Part shown: piece by piece, positions 1-6,536 of the stretch | Layout of the letters: each line of letters opens with the position of its first letter | How positions within the stretch are numbered: position 1 is the stretch's first letter | Source of the DNA: Bacteroidota bacterium | GTDB taxonomy: Bacteria > Bacteroidota > Bacteroidia > Flavobacteriales_D > Sanyastnellaceae | Length of the DNA: 34,857 nucleotides | NCBI GenBank assembly: GCA_027593035.1 | Contig: JAQCJQ010000013.1 | Coordinates: 1-34,857, forward strand | Direction of reading: 5' to 3' | The notes under the pieces: generated by a model | Told to the model about the DNA's origin: nothing | Seen by the model: the letters and a program-made list of their open reading frames with translations, nothing else | Database searches by the model: none | Made by a program: the position numbers and the translations under genes

Positions 1-94
1 GAGTTGTTAACGACGTATGTGTTTTCCATATGATCGGTATAATCCTAGGCGTAAGTTAAATCGCTATGAAGACCTCTTCACATCGCTAGATTCT

Positions 95-102
95 TAGCTT
101 TG
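95..102 (+). promoter_or_regulatory. Bacteroidota -7 promoter element for pruA
   Basis: TAGCTTTG matches the Bacteroidota sigma-70 -7 consensus TAnnTTTG exactly. Transcription would start near 108, leaving a leader of about 25 bases before the ATG at 133. No good TTTG -33 box is visible at the expected distance. The element overlaps an in-frame TTG at 100, which argues against that codon as the translation start. Bases 1-94 hold nothing else I can support. Confidence 0.45.
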
Positions 103-132
103 CACAACAGATTAACAATAAATCAAGCCCAC

Positions 133-1749
133 ATGTCCAACGGAAGATTCAACATACCCTACCCGATCAATGAGCCTGTTTTGTCATACGCGCCAGGGTC
201 TATAGAGCGACAAGAGGTGCTCGACGAGTACAGAAAACTGTACAATCAACAAGGTTTGGATGTGCCGTTGTACATCGGTTCTGAAGAAATTCGGACGGAT
301 CACAAAGTGGCCATGCGTCCTCCCCATGACCATCGGCACGTACTAGGACATTTCAATTACGGCAATGCTGAACATGTTAAGCAAGCCATTGATGCCGCAT
401 TGAAGGCACGCACTGATTGGGCCAATATGCCTTGGTATGAGCGAGCTTCGATCTTTTTGAAGGCTGCTGACCTTGTTGCCGGTCCTTATCGTGCCAAGAT
501 CAATGCCGCGACCATGTTGGCTCAGTCTAAAAACGTGTTTCAAGCAGAGGTAGATGCCGCTTGTGAATACATCGACTTCCTGAGATTCAACGCCTATTTC
601 TTACAGGAAATCCATGAAATCCAACCAGATAGTGCCGAAGGCATCTGGAATCGCATGGAGTACCGTCCATTGGAAGGGTTTGTCTTTGCAGTCACTCCTT
701 TTAATTTCACGGCGATCGCAGGCAACTTGTGTGCTTCTGCTGCATTAATGGGCAATGTGGTCGTTTGGAAACCCGCCGACAGCCAAGTATTCAGCGCTCA
801 AGTTCTCATGGAAATATTCCAAGCAGCGGGATTGCCTGACGGCGTGATCAACATGGTCACGTGCGATGGTCCTGTTGCCGGGGATGTGGTATTCAAGCAT
901 CCGGATTTTTCCGGATTGCACTTCACGGGTTCTACCGGTGTATTCCGACACCTTTGGAAGGAAATTGGAGACAACATTGCCCGTTACAAAACGTATCCCC
1001 GCATTGTTGGAGAAACGGGTGGCAAGGATTTTGTCCTAGCGCATCGGTCAGCGCATGTCAATGAAGTGGTTGCAGGACTGATCCGCGGAGCTTTTGAATT
1101 TCAAGGACAAAAATGCAGTGCAGCGAGTCGGGCCAACCTCTGGCCAGAAATTCAAGATGCTTTGCTTTCTGAAGTGAAAACCATTAAGATGGGATCACCT
1201 GAAAATCCAGAGCATTTCGTAAACGCCGTCATCGATGCCAATTCGTTCAATAAAATCAAAGGCTATCTTGATTTCGTCGCCAACGCAGAAGACGCAGAGA
1301 TTTTGTGTGGCGGGAAATGTGACGACTCGGAAGGGTACTTCGTTGAACCCACCATCGTACTTGCAAAAACACCCCGATTCAAAACCATGGTAGAAGAAAT
1401 CTTTGGTCCAGTATTGACGATATATGTCTATCCAGCCGAAGATTTTGAAGGGGCAATGGACCTCGTTGATACCACCAGTGAATATGCATTGACTGGAGCC
1501 ATTTTCTCACACGATCGTTACGCCATTGAGCGGGCTACGAAGCGACTTGAGAATGCGGCTGGAAACTTCTATGTCAATGATAAGCCCACAGGTGCAGCCG
1601 TTGGGCAACAACCGTTTGGAGGTGCTCGCGGTTCAGGCACCAATGATAAGGCCGGAAGTATCTTGAATCTGCTTCGATGGGTTAGCCCTCGAACGATCAA
1701 AGAAACGCGCGTCCCTGCAAAAGATTACAGGTACCCATTCCTAGGATAG
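133..1749 (+). CDS. pruA: L-glutamate gamma-semialdehyde (P5C) dehydrogenase
   Basis: Oxidises glutamate semialdehyde (from delta-1-pyrroline-5-carboxylate) to glutamate with NAD+, the second step of proline catabolism, in the cytoplasm. The 538-residue protein has the full aldehyde dehydrogenase core: catalytic Asn in TPFNFTA (Asn191), the FTGSTGV nucleotide-binding turn (264-270), general base Glu294 in VGETGGKDF and nucleophile Cys328 in FQGQKCSAASR. The opening NEPVLSYAPGS is typical of the single-domain PruA of Bacteroidota, as opposed to the long PutA fusion. I chose ATG 133 because the longer frame begins at a TTG (100) inside the promoter, and because family members begin at this point. 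No proline dehydrogenase gene is in the window. The gene is monocistronic and converges on the minus-strand gene at 1785 with 35 bases between them. Confidence 0.96.
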   Translation: MSNGRFNIPYPINEPVLSYAPGSIERQEVLDEYRKLYNQQGLDVPLYIGSEEIRTDHKVAMRPPHDHRHVLGHFNYGNAEHVKQAIDAALKARTDWANMPWYERASIFLKAADLVAGPYRAKINAATMLAQSKNVFQAEVDAACEYIDFLRFNAYFLQEIHEIQPDSAEGIWNRMEYRPLEGFVFAVTPFNFTAIAGNLCASAALMGNVVVWKPADSQVFSAQVLMEIFQAAGLPDGVINMVTCDGPVAGDVVFKHPDFSGLHFTGSTGVFRHLWKEIGDNIARYKTYPRIVGETGGKDFVLAHRSAHVNEVVAGLIRGAFEFQGQKCSAASRANLWPEIQDALLSEVKTIKMGSPENPEHFVNAVIDANSFNKIKGYLDFVANAEDAEILCGGKCDDSEGYFVEPTIVLAKTPRFKTMVEEIFGPVLTIYVYPAEDFEGAMDLVDTTSEYALTGAIFSHDRYAIERATKRLENAAGNFYVNDKPTGAAVGQQPFGGARGSGTNDKAGSILNLLRWVSPRTIKETRVPAKDYRYPFLG

Positions 1750-1784
1750 GAGCCTGCGGGTCATTTAATTTTTATAAGGGAACT

Positions 1785-2327
1785 TCATTGCTCCATGTCT
1801 TCTTCGTACCGAGGTCTCGGAATCGAAGACATGTCCACGCTTTCTGGCTCACCTCCTGCCGATTGGATGAAGTTTGAGCGGTGTTTTTTAGAAAGTACAC
1901 CCTGCTCATCCAACCAAGCAGTGAGGACGAGGTATTTCTCTTTCTTTCCAAATTGTCCGACCGTTGCAATTTTTCCTTGGATCGACCTTAGCCGAAACGC
2001 ACTGTTCAAAATGCTCGCGCGGATGATGCCATAGTGGTTCGAATCGAGCCCTTTGAAAATCAAAGCGTTGTCAATCAATGTCTTGTAAGGCATTGGCTTG
2101 TTGGCTGCTTCAAGTTGTTCTAAAATGAACTTGCCCCAAACACTCTTGGGGCCTCGCTTTTTGGCTTTTGTTCCAATCCGTGTCAAAACCGCTCCAGAGG
2201 TCGCATCGACATTCTTTCCTTTGAGCTTCCTAAGTGTTTGTTCTATGTGCTTCAGCTGACTAGCAACTCGCACTTTCTCCTCTTCGTAAAACGCCAACAT
2301 AGCCGCCAATTCTACAGTCGAAAACAT
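1785..2327 (-). CDS. Uncharacterised protein, coiled coil plus winged-helix-like domain
   Basis: I do not recognise this 180-residue protein by name. Residues 5-38 form a likely coiled coil (ELAAMLAFYEEEKVRVASQL and on). A basic linker, KAKKRGPKS (54-62), is followed by a compact segment (62-140) that reads like a winged helix: VWGKFILEQLEAANKPMPYK, a second helix, IIRASILNSAFRL, then a beta wing ending KKEKYLVLTAWLDEQG. The layout resembles HARE-HTH-type DNA-binding modules, but that is inference. The tail (150-180) is polar and acidic. The frame stays open upstream to 2468, but that extension runs through the 3' end of RNase P RNA and its terminator. ATG 2327 is therefore the start, with a promoter-like TATTTTTG just upstream. 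There is no signal peptide or membrane segment. Confidence 0.75.
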   Translation of the reverse strand: MFSTVELAAMLAFYEEEKVRVASQLKHIEQTLRKLKGKNVDATSGAVLTRIGTKAKKRGPKSVWGKFILEQLEAANKPMPYKTLIDNALIFKGLDSNHYGIIRASILNSAFRLRSIQGKIATVGQFGKKEKYLVLTAWLDEQGVLSKKHRSNFIQSAGGEPESVDMSSIPRPRYEEDMEQ

Positions 2328-2349
2328 GACTATTGTAATTTTAGAAGTG

Positions 2350-2357
2350 CAAAAATA
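2350..2357 (-). promoter_or_regulatory. Bacteroidota -7 promoter element for the 180-residue gene
   Basis: On the minus strand TATTTTTG is an exact TAnnTTTG match. An ATTG about 21 bases upstream could serve as the -33 box. Transcription would begin near 2344, giving a leader of roughly 17 bases before ATG 2327. The element lies just past the rnpB terminator hairpin, so the gene has its own promoter rather than depending on read-through. Confidence 0.5.
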
Positions 2358-2380
2358 AGGGTATAAACAATGATTGAGCA

Positions 2381-2414
2381 ATGACACAAGAGAGAAAATT
2401 CCCTCTTGTGTCAT
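2381..2414 (-). terminator. Hairpin terminator of rnpB
   Basis: A perfect 12-bp inverted repeat: ATGACACAAGAG at 2381-2392 pairs with CTCTTGTGTCAT at 2403-2414 around a 10-base loop. It lies directly after the predicted 3' end of RNase P RNA. No uninterrupted T run follows on the minus strand, so it may act as a terminator, a processing guard or both. Confidence 0.7.
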
Positions 2415-2754
2415 AAAACCGTCACAATAAGCCGGATTCTGTTCTCCATCGAAATGAAGCTTCATCATCTATCTGCGCAATCTACCCCCTAACTCGAGCG
2501 AGCAGCCCTCAAACGCTAGTGTACATGATCTTGCAACCCGCAAGGTTTACCTAAGCCAGCAAATCACTTTACTGCTGGTGAGCTCTTACCTCACCTTTTC
2601 ACCCTTACCTGTGCTCGAAAGCCATCGGCGGTTAAAATTTCTTTAGCACTATCTGTCACAATTTGCATTGTGCCTTCCTTTTGAGAAGTGCGGCGCTCTG
2701 CGTTGTCCGGACTTTCCTCTCCAGCATTCTGGAGCGATGAAGTATGGCGGTTAA
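2415..2754 (-). ncRNA. rnpB: RNase P RNA, bacterial class A
   Basis: Catalytic RNA of RNase P, which matures tRNA 5' ends. On the minus strand three universally conserved blocks occur in order and at normal spacing: GAGGAAAGTCCGGAC (2719-2705) of the 5' P4 region, GAGGTAAGAGCTCACCAG (2592-2575), and ACAGAATCCGGCTTAT (2442-2427) of the 3' P4 region. The ends close as helix P1: AACCG at 2752-2748 pairs with CGGTT at 2421-2417, continuing after one C/A mismatch. GGTAAACC near 2550 fits the L15 loop that pairs with tRNA CCA. Length of about 340 bases is normal. The 5' end lies only about 3 bases after the stop codon of the M28 peptidase gene on the same strand. End positions are estimates, good to a few bases. 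Confidence 0.96.
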
Positions 2755-2756
2755 AC

Positions 2757-4040
2757 TCAGTCCCAAGTTACGTCAACTGCAACAGTATCGCTTCCTCGTT
2801 GAACAACGACTGTTGAAGTTTCACCTGCATTGAACAAGCTCAATGCCTGCATGTAGCTCATCATATCAATGACTTGTACCGTATCAATGGAAACCACCAC
2901 ATCGCCTCTTTGTAGGTTCGAGTTGGCCGCTGGTCGCCCCTCACTAACGCCATCGATTCGCATCCCCCTGCCATCAAACAGATAATCGGGAATGACTCCA
3001 AGGGTCACCTTGAAAGAAGGCGTGCTGTCCTTGTCCTGATCAACCGTCGGTGTAAAAGGCCAATCAGATTTCTGATCCAGAGTTCGCATGATGCGCTCAA
3101 CAAAATCAACCACCTTGATGATGCCCTCGATATTGATTTTTTCAGGTGTGTCAGATGGCTTATGATAATCCGGGTGCTGTCCTGTGAAGAAATGGAGCAC
3201 TGGAATGTCTACCAAATAAAAAGAAGTGTGGTCACTCGGTCCCACCCCACTTTCACTTGGTATTAAAATGAGGCTGTCTTCATTGCAAGCTTGGAGCAAG
3301 TTCATCCACTCTGGCGAAGTTCCTGTACCGTACACGGCCAAGGTGTCGCCGTGCATGCGCCCCACCATGTCCAAGTTGATCATGTATTTGATGGAATCCA
3401 GTCCAATCGTTGGGTGCTTACAAAAATGATTGGATCCCCAAAGTCCTTTTTCTTCTCCCGAAAATCCAGCCCAGAGGACGGGATGCTCTGGTGTGTCTAG
3501 AGCAAAACGTCGAGCCAATTCCACCATGGCTGCAACGCCAGACGCATTGTCATCTGCACCTGCGTGCAAACGGGGCTCACCTCGGAACAAGGAACCTTCA
3601 CCACCATAGCCCAAATGATCATAATGTGCTGCCAAGACCCCCCATCCTGAAGATTCTTCGCTATTGCTCGAAAACAAAACATTGCGGCCTTCAATTTCTT
3701 GTACCAGCGCCATTCCTAAAACGGCGCTATCCCCCATGCCATGCATCTGCATTGGAGGGTGTGGCTTGTAATGGAACGTTTGTATGCTACCGCTATCCCC
3801 CCTGGCCACCAAATCAATCGAATTGAAAACCGAATCCAACCAGGCCGAAGCCAAAAGCTCGCCATGGGTTCCTGTTTCTCTTCCTTCCATTGCTGGAGAG
3901 GCCAATGCCTCTACATGAGCCAATAGGCGCTTAGAAGCGACCTCGTCAGCACTTTCACTCGGTGCGCAACCGAAACCAAACAAAAGGAATAACCCAAAGA
4001 TTGCAGTGTAAACCCCTTCAAATTGTATCGTTGCCTTCAT
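2757..4040 (-). CDS. M28-family zinc aminopeptidase with C-terminal PDZ domain, lipoprotein
   Basis: Exported metallopeptidase that probably trims N-terminal residues from peptides in the cell envelope. The 427-residue protein opens with a hydrophobic signal ending FGFGC, with Cys25 the likely lipid-modified residue (the lipobox is loose). The two-zinc M28 site is complete: His139 and Asp141 in AAHYDHLG, the bridging Asp in GADDNASG (161-168), Glu196/Glu197 in SGEEKG, Asp224 in NLDMVGR and His293 in DYHKPSDT. Residues about 345-425 form a PDZ domain (LQRGDVVVSIDTVQV), as in several bacterial M28 proteins. It is divergent from the PD40 lipoprotein gene, with 30 bases between starts. Its stop codon nearly touches rnpB. 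Substrate specificity cannot be read from the sequence. Confidence 0.93.
   Translation of the reverse strand: MKATIQFEGVYTAIFGLFLLFGFGCAPSESADEVASKRLLAHVEALASPAMEGRETGTHGELLASAWLDSVFNSIDLVARGDSGSIQTFHYKPHPPMQMHGMGDSAVLGMALVQEIEGRNVLFSSNSEESSGWGVLAAHYDHLGYGGEGSLFRGEPRLHAGADDNASGVAAMVELARRFALDTPEHPVLWAGFSGEEKGLWGSNHFCKHPTIGLDSIKYMINLDMVGRMHGDTLAVYGTGTSPEWMNLLQACNEDSLILIPSESGVGPSDHTSFYLVDIPVLHFFTGQHPDYHKPSDTPEKINIEGIIKVVDFVERIMRTLDQKSDWPFTPTVDQDKDSTPSFKVTLGVIPDYLFDGRGMRIDGVSEGRPAANSNLQRGDVVVSIDTVQVIDMMSYMQALSLFNAGETSTVVVQRGSDTVAVDVTWD
2763..2770 (-). promoter_or_regulatory. Possible rnpB promoter inside the peptidase coding sequence
   Basis: TAACTTGG on the minus strand is one base off TAnnTTTG and would start transcription at about 2756, matching the predicted 5' end of rnpB. 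It lies within the last codons of the M28 gene. No convincing -33 box is visible. Co-transcription with the peptidase followed by 5' processing is the alternative. Confidence 0.3.
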
Positions 4041-4047
4041 ATCGCAT

Positions 4048-4055
4048 TACTTTCG
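4048..4055 (+). promoter_or_regulatory. Possible -7 element for the 4071 operon
   Basis: TACTTTCG differs from TAnnTTTG at one base and lies 15 bases before the ATG at 4071, with ATTG at 4022-4025 a possible upstream box. It sits in the 30-base gap between two divergent starts, so the promoter of each gene must overlap the start of the other. Confidence 0.3.
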
Positions 4056-4070
4056 CGCAAAATTCGTTCA

Positions 4071-5183
4071 ATGACGCTCAAGTTCCTTCCGTTCGCGACA
4101 CTAACTACATTTATTTTCTTTGGTTGCCAATCTTCTGATTCAGGGATCACGCGTGATTTGAAGTTGAATCTGCCCACGGACTCCTTGACAACAGAAAATG
4201 AAATCCACTTGGGCAACATGCGACAACTGACTTTTGGGGGTGACAATGCCGAAGCTTATTGGTCATTTGACAGCCAGAAACTCGTGTTTCAAGCGAACAA
4301 TCCGTCTTGGAATACGGGGTGCGATCAGATTTTCTATATGCAACTCGAGGAGGACCGAAGCCCATCCTCCACCCCACCCACGCAAATATCCAGTGGACAA
4401 GGAAGAACAACCTGCGCGTATTTCATGCCAGGCGACGAATCCGTCATATTTGCTTCAACACATCTGCAAGACTCGCTTTGCCCAGAAGTGCCTCCACGTG
4501 GACCGAATGGTGAGTACGTTTGGCCCATCTACGCCTCATATGACATCTTCACAGCGAACTTGCAAGGAGAATTGCTCGCTCAGTTAACCGACCATCCAGG
4601 GTACGATGCTGAAGCCACATTGAGTCCTCAAGGTGATAAAATAGTCTTCACGAGCACACGGAGCGGAGATTTGGAACTATACACCTGTGATATCGATGGC
4701 TCGAATGTCTTTCAAGTGACCGATGATTTGGGCTATGATGGTGGGGCCTTTTTCTCACCGGATGGCAGCAAGCTCGTTTGGAGAGCAAGCCGTCCTCAGT
4801 CTCCTGAGGACGTGGAACATTATCAGGCTTTGTTAAAGCAAGGTCTCGTTGAGCCCACTGAAATGGAACTTTTTGTCGCCAATGTTGATGGCAGTGAGGC
4901 TCGTCAAATAACGGCATTGGGCGGAGCCAATTGGGCCCCCTATTTTCACCCGAAAGGCCAACACGTGCTGTTTTCAAGCAACCACCATACCGGTGGCTTC
5001 CCGTTCAATATTTTCATGATCGGCTTGGATGGTAGCGGTCTGAAGCAAATCACTTTCGACAGTGCATTTGATTCGTTTCCCATGTTTTCACCTGACGGAC
5101 GTTATTTGGCCTTCTCTTCGAATCGAAACAACGGGCGAACCCGCAGCACGAATGTATTCGTAGCTGAATGGCAAGAACAATGA
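4071..5183 (+). CDS. PD40/WD40-like beta-propeller lipoprotein (TolB-like)
   Basis: A 370-residue exported protein. A short hydrophobic leader ending FIFFGC (Cys19) marks a lipoprotein. The rest is a beta-propeller built from PD40 repeats, each with a core like SPDGxxLxFxSxR: LSPQGDKIVFTSTRSGD, FSPDGSKLVWRASR, FHPKGQHVLFSSN and FSPDGRYLAFSSNRN. Blades are linked by segments ending in QIT or QVT (for example EARQITAL). Such propellers occur in TolB and as the N-terminal part of S9 peptidases, but no peptidase domain follows here, so a binding or scaffold role is inferred. A frame open from 4023 would overlap the divergent M28 start; ATG 4071 begins the signal peptide. It overlaps the next gene by four bases (ATGA), which suggests translational coupling. 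Confidence 0.87.
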   Translation: MTLKFLPFATLTTFIFFGCQSSDSGITRDLKLNLPTDSLTTENEIHLGNMRQLTFGGDNAEAYWSFDSQKLVFQANNPSWNTGCDQIFYMQLEEDRSPSSTPPTQISSGQGRTTCAYFMPGDESVIFASTHLQDSLCPEVPPRGPNGEYVWPIYASYDIFTANLQGELLAQLTDHPGYDAEATLSPQGDKIVFTSTRSGDLELYTCDIDGSNVFQVTDDLGYDGGAFFSPDGSKLVWRASRPQSPEDVEHYQALLKQGLVEPTEMELFVANVDGSEARQITALGGANWAPYFHPKGQHVLFSSNHHTGGFPFNIFMIGLDGSGLKQITFDSAFDSFPMFSPDGRYLAFSSNRNNGRTRSTNVFVAEWQEQ

Positions 5184-5776
5184 GACACCAGTATTACGCT
5201 TTAAATAAACCCTTCGGATACTTGAGCCAGTTCTCCGACGAGGCCAAGCATCCCGGATTGTTGAAGTTGAAATTGGGTCTACCCAAAGACGTCTATCCCA
5301 TTGGTCGATTGGACCGGGATTCTGAAGGACTGCTCTTGTTGACGAACGACAACCGGTTCAAGTCGGACATGATCTCTCCAGAAGGTGAGCATGAGCGTCG
5401 ATATTGGGTCCAAGTGGAAGGCGTACCCAATGACACTGATCTCCGCGCTTTTGAGCGTCCAATGGATTTGACTATTCGGAAAAATGCGTTCACGACACGG
5501 CCTTCTTCAGCCCGATTGCTGGAGGGCCTCGAACTACCGGAAAGGAATCCACCCATTCGGCAGCGCTTGAACATTCCAACCGCTTGGATTGAAGTTTGCT
5601 TGACCGAAGGGAAGAATCGACAAGTGCGGAAAATGACGGCACACGCCGGATTTCCGACGTTGCGCTTGATCCGAAAAGGCTTTGGGTGTTTGGACCTCGA
5701 CGGCATGGATCTTGAACCCGGAAAAATCCAGGAGCTAACCCAAGAGGAAGCCTATCAGGCTTTGAGAAACGAGTGA
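5180..5776 (+). CDS. rluE: RluE-family 23S rRNA pseudouridine synthase
   Basis: Isomerises a uridine in 23S rRNA to pseudouridine; E. coli RluE modifies U2457. The 198-residue protein has the family's compact form without an S4 domain. It starts RHQYYALNKPFG, has the catalytic motif GRLDRDSEGLLLLTND with nucleophile Asp45, and ends with the family block EGKNRQVRKMTAHAGFPTLRLIR. Start ATG 5180 overlaps the stop of the upstream gene as ATGA; an in-frame ATG at 5168 is possible but would overlap more. One base separates its stop from plsC. The exact target uridine is inferred from the family and could instead be an RluB/RluF-type position. Confidence 0.88.
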   Translation: MRHQYYALNKPFGYLSQFSDEAKHPGLLKLKLGLPKDVYPIGRLDRDSEGLLLLTNDNRFKSDMISPEGEHERRYWVQVEGVPNDTDLRAFERPMDLTIRKNAFTTRPSSARLLEGLELPERNPPIRQRLNIPTAWIEVCLTEGKNRQVRKMTAHAGFPTLRLIRKGFGCLDLDGMDLEPGKIQELTQEEAYQALRNE

Positions 5777-5777
5777 C

Positions 5778-6533
5778 ATGACCCGGCTTTCCTCTGCTTT
5801 ATTGACTTTATTGGTGCTGCTCTGGTCTTTTTTTTGTTGCTCTCTAGCCTTGGTCGTCACGCTCGCCTCAAAAAAGGCCATCCCATGGGTTTTGAAGGGC
5901 ATCGGAAGTGATTTGTGGAGCAAATACATTCTGGTGTTGACAGGCAACGGCAACATGGCCGTCACCCACTCATCGGAGCATAGCCAACAACATCAGATCC
6001 CCTCAGAAGCCATCTTTGTGTCCAATCATGTGAGCCAATTGGACATCAACGCGGCGTCCTTTGCCATTCCACATCCCATTGTCTTTTTGGCCAAAGCCTC
6101 CATTCGGAAGGTCCCCATTCTTGGATTGCTCAACGAGCGTGTTGGAACAGTCTTCATCGATCGTGCCGATAAGGAGGGAGCACGCAAAGCTGTTTTTCGG
6201 CTCAAGTCAACTTTGGAGAGAGGCATTTCTGTGTTGGTTTTCCCCGAAGGAACACGTTCTAAAAGTGGTGCAATGGGTTCATTCAAAAAGGGAGCATTCC
6301 ATTTGGCGGTGCAAGCTGATGTGCCCATCATTCCTTTGCACATTCACGGAACACGTAAGACGCTACCCAGTGGTTCTTTTTGGGTGCGCCCCAATCCCAT
6401 TCACGTTCGTTTTGGTGCCCCCATCTATCCATCGGAATGCGCCAACAACATTGGAACGCTCACTGAGAGCGCTAAATCTGCTGTCGAATCACTAGGGGCG
6501 TGGCACGTAGAGAATGTGATAACTCCCGATTGA
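5778..6533 (+). CDS. plsC: 1-acyl-sn-glycerol-3-phosphate acyltransferase (PlsC family)
   Basis: Transfers an acyl chain to lysophosphatidic acid to make phosphatidic acid, the precursor of membrane phospholipids, at the inner membrane. The 251-residue protein has an N-terminal membrane anchor (about 6-30) and all four acyltransferase motifs: NHVSQLD (83-89, with the His/Asp pair), GTVFIDR (123-129), FPEGTRS (155-161) and VPIIPLHI (182-189). It is the last gene of a three-gene plus-strand cluster, starts one base after the rluE stop, and converges with fadH with 3 bases between stops. A related lysophospholipid acyltransferase activity cannot be excluded. Confidence 0.92.
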   Translation: MTRLSSALLTLLVLLWSFFCCSLALVVTLASKKAIPWVLKGIGSDLWSKYILVLTGNGNMAVTHSSEHSQQHQIPSEAIFVSNHVSQLDINAASFAIPHPIVFLAKASIRKVPILGLLNERVGTVFIDRADKEGARKAVFRLKSTLERGISVLVFPEGTRSKSGAMGSFKKGAFHLAVQADVPIIPLHIHGTRKTLPSGSFWVRPNPIHVRFGAPIYPSECANNIGTLTESAKSAVESLGAWHVENVITPD

Positions 6534-6536
6534 ATT

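Noticed and set aside
1-29. A possible divergent gene start on the minus strand (MENTYVVNN...)
   Set aside because: Only nine codons are visible and no promoter-like element precedes it; cannot be separated from chance.
100-132. TTG start adding 11 residues to PruA
   Set aside because: The TTG lies inside an exact TAnnTTTG promoter element and homologues begin at the ATG at 133.
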